Shown here one piece after another: positions 27,301 through 38,500 of a stretch of DNA of 64,000 nucleotides (position 1 is the first letter of the stretch; every line of letters begins with the position of its first letter). The notes beneath the pieces were generated by a model, which did no database searches, was not told where the DNA came from, and worked only from the letters and a program-made list of their open reading frames with translations. The stretch is from Nautilus pompilius (Eukaryota > Mollusca > Cephalopoda > Nautilida > Nautilidae), in the NCBI GenBank assembly GCA_018389105.1, contig JACATO010000978.1, positions 62,001-126,000 of the forward strand. Direction: 5' to 3'. The translations under genes and the position numbers were made by a program.

Positions 27301-30300
27301 GGCTGCTCTCAACTAACAATCTGGATGCTCTCTCCTGTCCTTGATTGAATTCATATCAGCATCTTGGAGTGATTTATCTTGCACACTGTAGGTGATGCAT
27401 GTGGATACTGAATCTAGGTATGCCTTGTTAGTACAATGTTAAATGTCTTTTGACAAACACCAAATTTGTTCTTCCACCAAGCCAGATTGTAACCTATACC
27501 GTGGCACTCCCTTCATACTTGACTGCAGGCTGAAGACATTGACTTAAAGGATATTTGTTAGGTTTTCGAAGTTGCACACTTCAGATGTGAATTGGTGAAT
27601 CTGCACTTATCACAGAATAGAGCACACCTCCAGCACTTGTTGGTCCAGGCATATCTGCTGATCTTTTGAAGTGTTTTTATTCCTTTTTGTCAAGGGATTT
27701 GTTACTGTAGCCAAGTCAGACTATGGATTGTGGTTTGTCAAAGAGAATCATTTGAATGGATGTGGCAAATAAAGATGTATTCTTGAGTTGTCACTGGCCT
27801 TCCTAGTCACCTTGCCAAAGTAGTGATATTTGCCATGAACTTTGCAACGATATTGGCCACAGAAAATGTTGAAATCTTCAGCAATCTGCCATTAACTTTG
27901 GTCACATACTGTATAGACTGTGCTAGTTTTTAGCATGGCAGTAGTATGAAATGGTTAACTGATCACTGAAATGTCTAATATTTATTTCATTCTTATACAT
28001 CTATATATACATTTGCCAAATTAATATGGTAGGGCACTGTATCTTTGTCAATTTTATCTCCCGCTAAACATTGCTAGCTACAGTGCCTAATGGATATTTT
28101 GAGTGGGTCTACTGTTTAGAAGGTATTTGTATTTGTGTATTAGTAGAAAACCAGAGCACTGCCATGTTTTTTTTTTTCTTTGCTAAAATCTAACAGATAA
28201 TTGCTACAACTGGTTTGTTATTCTGTATAAAGATTCACTGTTGGAAACTTGATTAACTGTTGATAAGGTGTCCAGATTTGAAACTTTACATGCCCTCTTG
28301 GTTAAAGAAAGCCGTCTTGTTTTTTTCTTCTAAGAATGTTGTTACTCAGTTGGTTACAAATTCTCTGTGTGGGTGTGTAAAATTAATTTTGATGTATTTA
28401 CTTTATTTTAAAATTATTTCAGAGGATGTGCTAACAGAAGATAAAGGAGAGTGTGTAATATGCTTAGAAGATCTTCAGCAGGGAGACACAATTGCCAGAC
28501 TGCCATGTTTGTGCATATATCATAAAACGTAAATATGTATTATAACTTAACAGTTTTCTTCAGATTGTTTTTTTTTTTTGTTTTTTGTTCACAAAAACCT
28601 TTTTAAAAAAGTATGGCTGATATAACAGACTGGTGAGTATGCTGATAATAACTGGAAGAGACAGCTTGGGTGAATGGCGGTGACTTAGTTTTGGATCTAG
28701 TCCTGTGGAGATCAAGTTTGTTACTTTGTAAAACAGTTGCTGTGGCATCGTTGGCGTTTAATGTAGACATGCACTCTTTTTCACACAGATCATACCTTAA
28801 CGTAAGGTTGTTTGTCCACTCGGAAGAGTCTGGAAAATACTGTATCTAAGCTGATGTCTGATAAAGCATAACCCTGTTTTATTTTGTTAAAGAAGTAGAA
28901 AAGACTCTTAACTTGTACACCCCACCTGTTGCTGCTTTGGCTTTATCACTACACACACACAGCTCAACAAAGCTCTTTACAGAACTATTTAATAACCATA
29001 AATGTTGCTCAAAAATTAAATTGTTGACAAATAATGAAGTGAATTGTTTAATACATTTTCCAAAAAAAGTGTTACTGCCATGTTTTACTAAGTTTCTTTT
29101 TATTCTGCCTGTGTGTTTGGAGGTATATGTTTCTATTTTTAGATTTAAGTACAGGTGGTCCCCGACTTAGGAACGGATCAGGTTCCTGGACCCTGTTCGT
29201 AAGTCGGAACAGTATTAATTCCATAGGTTAGGTTACAACACAACCCTGCCCATACAAAGCAACAATGATGTGCCATACATAACGATGCTCTGCATAAACG
29301 CAGAACCGTCAGCAGAGTCCGACTGCCAAACAAAGTAGCGGCACACCCGTTTTTGTAAGTGCCAGCAAATATCCGTAGGTCGAAACTGGTTTTGTGATGA
29401 ATATATGGGATCTCGTCCATAAGTCGGGGACTGCCTGTATTAATAACCATGTAAGTTGTGTTCTTTATTAATTAACTGAAAAGAATATCCAGTCTTTCCC
29501 AGTGTTCCTTTTAATATTGTCCATAAGAATGGAAATTTAGATCTGTATTTAGGAATTATTTAAACAATACTTCTTAATAATAGTGCATAGTATTAGAGGT
29601 CTGAGCCCACCATTTACTATAGCCAAGTAAACTGTCTGGTGCCAATTCTGTTTCTTTATCTTTTTAGATATTTTTTGGTTTAACTTCATCATCCCACTAT
29701 AATATTTTAAGGATACAGTGGATCTCCCTGTTTCTCTTTGGAGTTTTGCCACTTTCATCCAAGGATATTAAAGTGAAATAAATGCAGATCTACCCTAGAT
29801 GTCAACCTACTGAGCATAGTTCAAAGCTGTGAATTTGTTATTTATTATCTTTTTTTTGGCACTCAATATCGATTTTGACTTTGTTTGAAAAAAAAAACAA
29901 AACAACAAACTATAGCATGCTTTGTATACATGCAAAAGCCATTTATTTGAATTTGTCTTGACAAAGTGAAGATTCTTTGTAATTACTAGAAACAGAATCA
30001 AACCAATACTAAAGCAGACACTAAACATTTGGTAGATTTCTTGTGCACGGTCTGTTTACTAGAAGTCAAGTGTGTTAATACAGAGCAGGCAAGAACCAGT
30101 ACTGTTATATATTTTTTGCTAATCCCGATAAAAAGATAAAATTCGCTAGTATTGCATTACCAAACTGTTTTTGCAAACAACTGAACTTAACTTTTTACTT
30201 TGAATAGAGATTCGAAACAAAAGAGTGGATGGAGAGTAAGGTAGGGTGTTTCATAACCAGTCTCTCCCAAGAACAACCACTCTTCAGTATCTGCATGCAC

Positions 30301-33300
30301 ATTTTTAAGAAATTTGCTAAGCTGCTGTTTGTTTGTTTTTTTGCACACTTGGTTGCCATAAATCAGTCGTCTTTTGTTTTCATTTTGTCCAATTTTAAAG
30401 TATACTCATGTCACACTGGCCTGGTTCCGTAGATTTCAATAGCATGTAAACTTAATTTACACACACACACACACTTATGTATTTCCTTTTGTAAGTTGTT
30501 CTGTATTTATAGATATGGTTGAGTGTACCTAGTCAAATGCATTAGAGCAGGTAAAACTGCTGACTAATTTTATACTAAATGACAGTGTCTTGTGGTACTA
30601 ACGTTTTTTGACATTTAGTTCATATACTTGACTTGTTAATGCATAGAAATTCAAAGTTTTTAAACTAAAATGTTTTCTAATGATTTTTAAACTCAGACAC
30701 ACGCAAACAATACAGTACAGGTTTTGAACACCTGATGATTTGGTTAAATGTTACCAGGTAAATATTTAAAAGCAATGTCTTTGACGACTTCATTAAGAGT
30801 ATTTAACTGAAAATGGATATGGCTGATGGTTCTTCTGGTTGAGGAGCCTGAATTTTCTGTTGATGTTAGCGAAAATTTGAAAGGAAAAAAGTGCTGGTAG
30901 AAATGATTTAGTAATTCTCAATTAAAATAAGCTAATTTTTACTTTGTTTCCTGTATTTTAAAAGTCTGAATATTGTAAAGCGAACTTCTACAATTCATAA
31001 CATTGCCTATATATTTAAACTATGGTAGAACAGCTGTATTCTGAAAAGATTGCATGACAAAGCCTATCTGGAAGGTAACATTAAACGTGTGCATTGTCAG
31101 AAAACAGGAAGTTTGATAATTTTCAGACAGAATCATGGTGAAACGCATCTGGAGATTTTTTCAGGCCTCAGGTAAATTTAGAGTTAGGCTTGGCATCTTG
31201 CATTACTTCAAGTTGGTTGTCACTTTATTTCATTCGTTTTTGGGGCCCAGATCACTAGTTAAACTGGGAAAGAACGTATGGCACTACAGTATGCATCGGC
31301 TGACCAAATGAAACTGTCTAGAGCTCTTCTGAAGAGAAGTATTTGAAAAGCTAGAAGAGCTAGGGTGAGAAATCATACCAAAGCACCCATTTGGCCACTG
31401 CCATTACCGGGGTGTATGTTGTAATAAACTGCTGACCAGATTATTTGTTTTGTATTATTTTCTTAGTATATATTATTCTTGTTACTGTCATCTTATGTTC
31501 AAGCTACTGTATGATTTAGTTTCCAAAAAGAAATTTAAAAAAACAACAAAAAACAAAGTTGGGTTAGCTATAAACCCTGAACTATTTTCATAACCAGAAA
31601 TTTTTAAAGAAAAAAGCTAAATGTTTTTGACTTTCAATTTCTGTAAATGTAAATTTGGATTTCCTTACATTATGCAATGGCTTCACAGGAGTAGTGCTTG
31701 TCTTCTTTATGCCCTAAAATTAAAATCTAATTATTCACTTTGTATTATTTAATCAATGTTTAAGCTTTTAGAAATTATTGGAAAAATGGATTTTACTGTG
31801 CTTGCTTTTAAGAGTTATCTGCTCAGTACCATTTCTCTTTCTATTTTTTAAAATGTCTAGTAGCTAGTTAAGAAATACTATTATTAAATCTATTTTATAT
31901 TTGGTTAGTTATGAAAAATTTAGCTTTAGTGGGCACCTATTCATCGCACTTTTAACCAGGTGTTTGTCTCTAGCAGGGAGGGAAAATCTGCTGCTGATTA
32001 CATATCACAAGGCTCTTAGAAATATTTAGAAGGGGAAATAATCGTGTGCATACTCCATTACATCTCTGATTCAAAGTCATGAACACAAACAAACAAAAAA
32101 GAAACTGATTATGATTTTTTAAAATTATAAAATTCTGATTGTGGTGGCATTATGAACATTTCTGGGTTTGAACAGCTAGTAAATGCGCTAATCATTACAC
32201 TAATCATTTTCATTCCTGAGAGCTAACCGTTTTGAAGGCTTTCAGCTAGATTTTCAGTGTAACTGGATAAATACAAGAAATTAGATGATGTGGACAAGAA
32301 AGGATGGGCTCGATGATTTGTTAATGGGGAGCTTTTTTTTTTCTTCAGCAAATGTTCTGAATAGATCTTGCACTGTTTATATCAGGGTTTCATGACTGAC
32401 ATCAGTGATTCCCCCAATATCCACAGGAATAAGACTCAGCTTTTCTTACAAGCGTTAGTGTCGTGTCATGTGGGTTTTTGAAAAATGGGCTTTAAGTAAA
32501 AAGATTTTACTAGATTTTTTAAAAGTGGCTTCTTACTCTCTAAAAAATCTCACCTACATTTATTATTTATTTGTAAAGTTTCGATCCCATAATAACATGG
32601 AAAATCCACTTCTCTCTTAATTCCTAACTAAAGCGGGTTAAGTTGCAGGCTTGCTCTACACAGATTATTATTACAGAATTTGTATTTCTTGTAGAAAAGT
32701 TATCTTTGTTTCACAGAACTGGTATGGACAGAATAGCAAGTCGGAAGTAACATTCACAGAAATGGTCTACACCCAGTTGTATATGTATTTATTACCGCTT
32801 AAAAGCACTCCAGTATAAAGGTTCTTATGTTTGTGTATCAAGCATTTTCTTGCACTAAGTTTATAGTTTATTATAAATTTTTTTTGTTGATTTCTCAGAC
32901 TTATGCATTGAAAAGCAGCTAAGATAGTAGTGAGAAAACCTTAGAGTTCCAAGGTTGGAATACTAACACGCGCACCACCTGAAGATGTTCTCCCTCAGGA
33001 TGCCAGTCTTACAGGGGCAGGGGAGAGGTGAAGGCCTGAACAAGGTGGTTTTTGTCAGTTTTTTTTTCCCTAAAACAGCTCCAGTATGTATCATCATCAG
33101 CTGGGTAGCTGTAAGACTTTAAGGATGAAGAAGCTAAATGTAAGCACGTTGTTGCTAAGTATTTTCAGCATGCTTAAAAGAATTTTGTTTTAACCGGATT
33201 ACCTGGTCACTAATTGGCTTTTATTGCAATTTGGTGGGGTTTGTTTGTTAATCGTTGAGTGAGGAGGGCCTATTTTTCCGTTCAGCTGCCAGAGTTATGA

Positions 33301-34858
33301 AAAGTAGTACGAAAATAGTGTGTGGCTGGGTCTGTAATCGGGGTGACCAGATGGTGTTGTGTTGTTTTTTTTTTTCTGTTTTTTTTTTACCGGAACAGCA
33401 ACAGCTGTGCTTCCTTTATGCTAAGCTTGCAGATGCTGGTTTTATTTTCTGCCAGGTACTGGGGGTGCGGGGGTGGGGCAACACGTTGGTCGGGCTGCGA
33501 CTGTGGGGGGGGGGTGATTGACAGTCGGGGACAGCTTTGTAGGCGGGCGGCTTTCTTGGAAATGCCGGCTGGTTGCACTCCGACACCCAAAAGGGGCTTA
33601 TGTGCTTCACTGGGCATTTGAATCAGTTGGGTAAATCGGTGCCAGAGCAGTAGGCAAGGTTTTGAAAAATTCCCTTCTGTCTGTCTGTCTCTTACTCGTG
33701 GTATTGGGGCTGGAGGGTCTTCAGATTAATGTGCCAGTGGTGTAAGCTGGGTTGTTACCTCAAGAGACTTCGACATCTTGCGCAGTGTCAGGTTCTCGCT
33801 AAAATTTGCACACAGCTGATTTGCTTGTAAAATAAAGTTTTTTTGTTTTTGTTTTTTTTTTTTTTTTTCATTTTTGAGATCCAAATTTTCTAATTTTAGA
33901 AATTCCAGGTTAAATGTGTTAAATCTATCCAGAAAGATTTTAAAAAGCATTCGTAGTTTAGATTCTACTTTTGTGAGGAAGTCGGCATTTAAGAATTCTC
34001 ATGGTCGCTGATTTTGCTCCGCTGGCTGGCCCCTGCCTGATGTCTGGCAGAAGTGGGTCCTGGATGTTATGTCACGTGGCTACTTGGTGGTGGTGGGGGG
34101 GGGGTGAGTGAGTGGTGTTAGCTTTTATTTCTTCCACTCTGAATTGAAGGACTGGGAACAGCAAAACCAAATGTATCAAATACTCTGCAATAAAAATAAT
34201 ATTTCATGTACAGATTTGTAACTCAGTAGTGTTCTGCCTGAATGAATCCTGACACACAGCTATTTACCAGCTTTTATAGCATTGCATTCTGGGATGTTTC
34301 CTTAATTATTTGATGAACCTGTTTTGGATTCTGTAAGTTTTTAAAACGTTCAGCAGTTTCTTTTGTTTTATAATTTTTTTTTTTTTAAAGTTAAATATTT
34401 TTGAATACATTCAGAGTCCATATATAAAATAGGATCCCGTGGAAGCTCTTTTGGTAAATGCTTTTGGGATGCTCTCCTTATAGGAGAATAGGTTTTATAA
34501 AGACCGTCCTGCCCTGTCTGTTGTTCATTGAGTCACCTTCACTGTAACTAAACACTGACGAACAACACCAGGTGTTTATTTTATTATTATTTTTTTTGGT
34601 TCTCTCTAGCATAAAACAGTTTCTCTGAATTCACCAAGGAAGTGTTATTACCCTTTTGCATTTGCATTTCTGCCCCATTTTATTGGTCGGACTGTTTGAC
34701 ATTTAAATTTGTGCACACAGTTTAGCAAAATGTACCTAGAAAAGCCGCTGCTGCTTCCCTGTGAAGTTTTTCTTTTTAACAGGTAGTCTTCTATTTTCAG
34801 ATGCATTGATCGCTGGTTTGAAGTGAACCGGTCTTGTCCAGAGCATCCTTCGGACTGA
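46..34858 (+). CDS. ZNRF2: ZNRF1/ZNRF2-type RING E3 ubiquitin ligase (spliced gene, whole CDS)
   Basis: The core CDS is join(46-361, 20217-20312, 28423-28528, 34801-34858), 576 nt or 191 aa plus stop, and the phases 1, 1 and 2 agree at every junction. The N-terminus MGAKQST fits a myristoylation signal (Gly2, Ser6), as known for ZNRF1/2. A low-complexity Ser/Gly/Ala region follows, then the family motif SLPxHLS, a zinc finger CPVCSKF...CH...C, and a C-terminal RING with CVICLEDLQQGDTIARLPC and a terminal SCPEHPSD. The PSD ending and the CPVCSKF finger are closer to ZNRF2 than ZNRF1 as I remember them. Vertebrate ZNRF1/2 are membrane-associated E3 ligases of endosomes, lysosomes and synaptic vesicles. 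By inference this protein does the same. It is somewhat shorter than vertebrate members (about 227-242 aa), with the difference in the N-terminal low-complexity region. The gene spans about 35 kb and converges on the DOK-like gene. The ATG is chosen because Gly2 must follow it; the frame upstream of it is open to position 1. Confidence 0.95.
490..564. repeat. Palindromic repeat, copy A
   Basis: The left arm GGGACGTTCAAATGAAACCC faces a diverged right arm ending in ACGTCCC, around a loop with TAGCATTGTCCGTCGTGG. The loop is shared with copies B and C, so this is a dispersed family and not a chance hairpin. It is probably a very small MITE-like or foldback element. It sits in the first intron, about 130 bp after exon 1. 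Confidence 0.65.
828..889. repeat. Palindromic repeat, copy B
   Basis: The left arm GGGACGTTCGAGTGAAGCCC pairs with a right arm reading GGTTTCATTTCAACATTCC. The loop TAGCGATGCTATTCCGTC resembles that of copy A. It lies about 340 bp downstream of copy A, in the same orientation. Confidence 0.65.
3000..5110. other. Unidentified Cys-codon-rich, coding-like relic
   Basis: This stretch is less AT-rich than its flanks and holds several interrupted open frames on both strands. Examples are a + frame near 3130-3300 with clustered Cys (motifs such as NCCNS and GCCICGSYCMC) and a - strand frame 3939-4274 with CCCCC and several CxxxC spacings. No frame is intact and none is recognised as a known domain. 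It is most likely a decayed transposon or retrocopy. No function is assigned. Confidence 0.3.
8262..8872. mobile_element. Decayed hAT-type non-autonomous element (right end uncertain)
   Basis: The left end CAGTGGTTCCCAACCCC is a classic hAT terminal inverted repeat. The proposed right end near 8851-8872 (CCGGTTGGTTTAGATAATCACTA) resembles the complement GGTTGGGAACCACTG only weakly. The flanks GTCCAGAT and CCAGTTAT share a short core that may be a decayed 8-bp target duplication. There is no transposase. The left end is well supported and the right end is tentative. Confidence 0.45.
8890..9240 (-). repeat. tRNA-derived SINE-like relic
   Basis: The segment near 8905-8965 reads like the complement of a tRNA promoter: the box-B-like GATTTGAACC is followed by a decayed acceptor-side sequence. 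The segment 9040-9200 has the phrase GGTGGAAACTGGAGTGCCC and a following GGCAGGTGAATAAAGGTGAG, which resemble SINE bodies seen in molluscan genomes. The boundaries are approximate, and the two parts could belong to different insertions. Confidence 0.4.
12840..13400 (+). pseudogene. Tc1/mariner-type transposase relic
   Basis: Two frames separated by a stop and frameshift together read like the catalytic half of a Tc1-like DDE transposase. The first (12859-13095) contains CGGINWDGESHL, matching the VWGGIS-type block around the second catalytic Asp, and then HHEILRY, matching the YRDEIL box. The second (13103-13315) contains FILEDDADCPHFA, matching the QQDNARPHTA block with the DN degraded to DD. 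A diverged version of the final SMPRR block follows near 13320-13360. The N-terminal helix-turn-helix half is not recognisable. The relic is in the sense orientation inside ZNRF intron 1. Confidence 0.7.
18251..18325. repeat. Palindromic repeat, copy C
   Basis: The left arm GTTCAAATGAAACTCAG is followed by the family loop AAAGTAGCATCATTGT and a right arm CTGGGTTTCCTTTTTTTGAA. It is the same dispersed family as copies A, B and D, and lies about 240 bp upstream of the candidate cassette exon. Confidence 0.6.
18568..18615 (+). CDS. ZNRF2: Candidate alternative ZNRF cassette exon (48 nt)
   Basis: A pyrimidine-rich acceptor (TTTTATTTATTTTCAG) ends at 18567 and a near-perfect donor TTAG|GTAAGT begins at 18616. 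The 48 nt between them enter and leave in phase 1, exactly like the exon 1 to zinc-finger junction. Inclusion would therefore add 16 residues (VHNLTHRAEGHTAEDL) without a frameshift or stop. The insert lies between the SLPVHLS box and the zinc finger, where ZNRF1 and ZNRF2 also differ in length. No transcript evidence is available here. Confidence 0.55.
20217..20312 (+). CDS. ZNRF2: ZNRF exon 2: C2HC zinc finger
   Basis: The acceptor TTGTAG ends at 20216 and the donor G|GTAAGT starts at 20313. The exon encodes G-IKCPVCSKFVPPDDLECH and then LVICLTKPRISYN, a C-x2-C-x11-H-x3-C zinc finger almost identical to that of vertebrate ZNRF2. The phase is 1 on both sides, so joining it to exon 1 gives GGT (Gly) at the junction. 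Confidence 0.95.
20313..28422 (+). other. ZNRF intron 2
   Basis: The donor is GTAAGT at 20313 and the acceptor is TTATTTCAG ending at 28422. It contains a piggyBac relic (20925-23210) and poly-G tracts at 21466-21476 and 25881-25891. The stretch near 26.0-27.9 kb has several broken open frames on both strands, including a 64-codon - frame at 26236-26430. It may be another decayed element, but I cannot name it. Nothing else is supportable between 23.2 and 26.0 kb. Confidence 0.85.
20925..23210 (+). pseudogene. piggyBac-type transposase relic, copy 1
   Basis: The open frame 20934-21296 holds a basic start followed by an acidic Asp/Glu/Ser-rich segment typical of piggyBac N-termini, with a CIVCSYHKNLPEAESG motif that recurs in copy 2 near 58595. 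After about 1.35 kb of unrelated sequence, 22660-23210 resumes with broken frames. One of these (RFWSSMWGK, then an F..I/L..Y block) matches the piggyBac region before the first catalytic Asp. The catalytic part and C-terminus are missing. It is in the sense orientation within ZNRF intron 2. Confidence 0.6.
28423..28528 (+). CDS. ZNRF2: ZNRF exon 3: first half of the RING domain
   Basis: The acceptor TTATTTCAG ends at 28422 and the donor AAAC|GTAAAT starts at 28529. The exon encodes EDVLTEDKGECVICLEDLQQ and then GDTIARLPCLCIYHK. The first zinc ligands CVIC and the central CLCIYH lie here, and the remaining ligands are in the last exon. Entry is phase 1 and exit is phase 2. Confidence 0.95.
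28529..34800 (+). other. ZNRF intron 3
   Basis: The donor is GTAAAT at 28529 and the acceptor CTATTTTCAG ends at 34800. It contains a TA-flanked MITE at 29152-29437, poly-G tracts at 33505-33514 and 34095-34104, and a G-rich, CpG-bearing patch at about 33.45-33.62 kb. From 29.5 to 33.2 kb I see only AT-rich intronic sequence, A/T homopolymers and a short (CA)n near 30460. Confidence 0.85.
29152..29437. mobile_element. Pogo/Tc1-mariner-like MITE (286 bp)
   Basis: The 5' end CAGGTGGTCCCCGACTTA and the 3' end TAAGTCGGGGACTGCCTG are inverted repeats of 18 bp with two mismatches. TA dinucleotides flank both ends (29150-29151 and 29438-29439), matching a TA target-site duplication. The CAG start with CCCC resembles pogo/Tigger-type ends. 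It has no transposase. The interior also repeats a CGTAAGTCGGAAC-like motif near the left end. Confidence 0.8.
34801..34858 (+). CDS. ZNRF2: ZNRF exon 4: end of the RING domain and stop
   Basis: The acceptor CTATTTTCAG ends at 34800. Joined to AC from exon 3, the exon reads T-CIDRWFEVNRSCPEHPSD followed by TGA at 34856-34858. This gives the last RING ligands (CID and SCPEHP) and the family's invariant C-terminal end. The 3' untranslated region follows. Confidence 0.96.
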
Positions 34859-35331
34859 CACCAGCGCTCCGGTTAACCAGACCCTCCCCAATTGGGCTTT
34901 CTGCGAATGTGATGATATTTTTCAGAATATTCTGACTTAAACACTCAATTCAACTTTCTTTTTTTTTTTTTTTAAATTATGGATATGGATTCTGGACTAC
35001 GCTACAAAGTTGTTCTTGACCATATGACTGGACACAAAGATGGTCTTGACCATATGAAGACATTGTGGCCTTTAGCTATGAGGAAAAAAAAAAAAATTTT
35101 GTTTCAGACAAGGAAGCTTTTATGATGACCTTGATGCTTACAGGCTAGGGAATTGACAGATGTACTGATTGTAATTATTAATATTATTCTTCTTAGGTAA
35201 AATAACTGCTATTTTTTTAATTGCCACTTTTGCTGATAACTGTTGGTTCATTTTCATTGCACATTTGATGAAAAGGCCATGCAAATAATCAGACTGAAAA
35301 CAATGTGTGTAGGAGTCTTGATATACACTGT

Positions 35332-35377
35332 GAGAGAGAGAGAGAGAGAGAGCATGCGTGTGTGTGTGTGTGTGTGG
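35332..35377. repeat. (GA)n followed by (GT)n microsatellite
   Basis: A GA run at 35332-35352 is followed by a short spacer and a GT run at 35358-35377, within the ZNRF 3' UTR or just beyond it. Confidence 0.9.
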
Positions 35378-35436
35378 GATTGAGTGTAAAAGTTGGCAAC
35401 TGGCCGTCCCATATTTACCTGGGAAGGTAATTGAAA

Positions 35437-35442
35437 AATAAA
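35437..35442 (+). terminator. Candidate ZNRF polyadenylation signal AATAAA
   Basis: This is the first canonical AATAAA after the ZNRF stop, about 580 nt downstream. Another lies at 35994-35999. In AT-rich DNA this hexamer is common by chance, so either or neither may be used. Confidence 0.3.
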
Positions 35443-35520
35443 CAGAAAATCCTCGTGGAATTTTTATTATGGAGCACAGTCAGTGGCTTGCTCCAGTCTG
35501 ATGTACTAAAATGAGGTTGG

Positions 35521-35583
35521 TGTGTGTGTGTGTGATGCGATGCGATGCGATTGTGGGTTGGTCTGCTGCTGCTGCTGCTGTTG
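35521..35583. repeat. Compound microsatellite: GT, GCGAT and CTG repeats
   Basis: Within about 60 bp there is a GT run, three to four GCGAT units and (CTG)6-7. The CTG part produces Cys- or Ala-run frames that are not genes. Confidence 0.85.
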
Positions 35584-38500
35584 TCATTTTCTGCGTTCTT
35601 GGTTGGTTTCTGTTCAGCAGTTGGCTGTCTGTCTCTGTGTCTTTTCCCCCCTCCCTACCAGTAGTAGCACAATGTCAGGCTGGCTCCTACATTTAAGAAA
35701 AGTGTCTGTGTGATTTCACATGGTTTGTACATAGTTGAAATAATTATTCTTACATGCCTAGAGGGATACATAATAACTGAAAGATTGTGGCGTATCAGGT
35801 CTGCTTTGGTCCAGCTGGCTCATTTGTCCAGCATCTCTCTCTCAGCCACTGTAACACGTGTGATGTTATAAACTGTTATCTTGTGACTGAAAGACTGTTT
35901 TTCTCCCTTAGTGTAAAAACAAAACGAAAAGCAAAAACAAAAAAAAAAAACCAACAACTTTTAATGATACATGACATGGTAAATACTTTGGTGAATAAAA
36001 GAGGAAATTTGTCTGATACTCTGTTTTAGGTGTTTGTATCTCATTATAGAAGGATTTTAACAATTATTGTTAAAGATGCTATTAGAGAAACTAATTTTCT
36101 TTTATCAGAAATAAGCATTACTTGGTTTAGAGGATGCGGCTGGAATCATCATCTTTTAATTTTATTCTTTGGTGATATACAATTCCTGGAGAGAGAGCTT
36201 AATTTTTATAATTTTAAAATATTGCAAATAATGACATTTTAATTACTTTATCACTGTAAGTATGTATAGAAACAAAATATTAGTTGGTTAACATTTGATC
36301 TGTTTATGATTCTAATCATTCACACTGTTGGTATAGATTTGAATATACTTGAAACATGCCATACAAAACCTAACTATCTGATGGCTTAAATCATATCACT
36401 TCCATTTTGTTTAGAGTGACTTTGTGTTATGACACTTTCAGTTTAATAAACCGACTAATCTATTAAATCTACCACGGAAAAGCATACTTGGCCAGCTTGG
36501 TTGGTCAGCTGTCAGTGGATGTCGCGGCAGGCTGAGGTTGCAAAGAAGAAGTAATGATATCATAAAATAGAACATTGAATGACTTGAAACTGTGTGAAGT
36601 AAAAGCATCCGTTGAAGGTGCTCAGATGTTCTTGGTGAACATCACAGCCTTTGTAATATGCTGCCACAAATGTTTTGAAGGTTTACGATGATATTGTTCA
36701 GAAATATACACTAAAGATATTAGATAAGCTATTTCTCACTTGTAACGAGACTACTATTTGTGTTTTTCACTTTTGGCCATATGCAAAGCATGTGCAATAT
36801 TATTTAGATTCTTGTGTGTGATGTTCTTATTTAAGCATGACTATGATGGGCTGCTTAAGGTAAGTGAATTTTGTCTTTATTCTAATCTAACTATTGTGGC
36901 AAAGTGGTTCTAATTAATGTAAATTGCAAAATATTTGTAGTCATTTTAATTTCCTACCTTTTGCAATCTAAATTTCATCATGAAATTGGTATTTGGGAAT
37001 TTTAAAATGTACGGTACGTGTAAGGTAAGTTTGTGCTTTACTAGTAAAATATAGTTGGTGGGAGGCAAGAGAGAGAGAATTTTAATCATCTGTTGACTGA
37101 TAAATAATGAACTTTATCTCAGACTCATTTTCATTTTTTTTCTGGTGTAAGGTTTGGAAATAAAATATTACAAGCCAGTAATGACATTTCTAAGAAAATT
37201 AACCTTGTTTTCAACTATTTAGAAAAAAACAATTATTGTGAATGATATTGAAAAGTAGAACATTTGTGGAATGGCTTCCTGATCTTTTGTTAATTTGTTT
37301 TAGCAGTAGACATGTCCAAGGAAATGTTACCAGAATGATGGGTGAATGGTTGGTTGGTTTCTGTCCTGGACTGCTCCGAGAAGAGATGGAGTGGGGATGT
37401 TGTATGGCTTTGGAATCAAGGACCAGCAAGAATCTGCCTTAATAATATAAACTGGAAGTGGTAGGGAAGTTTATAATAGAGATTTAAATCCACATTAGAA
37501 AGCTGGTAAAGAAAAGTGCAAGATGAGGATATTATGCTATCAGTATTGGGATTTGTGGAGTAATGATGATGATTTGATATTTTAAGTTATTGGAGAAAAA
37601 AACAAATGTATGTAAAGAGAATAGTTAAGAGCTAACCAACTTTAGATTTATAATCAAACTAATTCCATGTACAGATCCTTGCCAGAATAAAACGAGTACC
37701 CATGAAGATAATGAAACATTTCATGTTACCCACAATGCCATCTCCTCGGGCTATAAAAAGTACATGTGATGATACAACAAGGCTGGCAGAATGTTTAAGA
37801 TGCCTCATACAGTTGGCTTATGATATACTGCCATATACATGAGTTCACATGATTGGATGAGGAGATGCACAGAACCTTGAACTCTCAAATAAGACAGTAT
37901 ATGTAATATCATTGTTAATTTTTATCAGGCAAATGAAGAAGCAACTGGCTGAAGACCAGGACAGCCTTTAATTGTTGCAAAATGAACCAAAAGAACCCTT
38001 GTTCTCCAAGTATAGACCGATCCAAGCACAAAGGTTGCATACATCGCTAATGCTGTAAATGCATCATGACATACAGCTCAATGTTGTTTGCATAATTTGG
38101 CTACAGTGGATGTGTGACTTCGGAAAAAACCCTTTTCTGAAGCCAGTGTAAAAGGGCAAGTTTTCATGGAGCTCAGAAATGATGCAGACTTATGCCATTT
38201 TGGATGTCTGTTCTGTTTTCTGACTAGTTTTAGTTTGGTTAATTCAAATCAAATGGATGAACAGGAATGTGGGGGGAAAAGGCTAGTCAACCATTTCATG
38301 AGGCCGGCTTGCAGCCCATAGTTCAACATAGTAGTTTTAATGTAATGGTGAGGACATTGATCTAGCTGATGGAGAGACTAACCTAGTGTTTATCAAAGGA
38401 TTCTAAATTCTGTTGCATTCACATCCACTTTTTATCATAATCTTAAACAACTTTTCCAAGAAGTAATTTTGCAATTTAAGATGCATTTACTGCATGAAAA

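Noticed and set aside
31136-31310. Short + strand frame starting MVKRIWRFFQASG
   Set aside because: Under 60 codons, with no known domain and no conserved context; likely chance.
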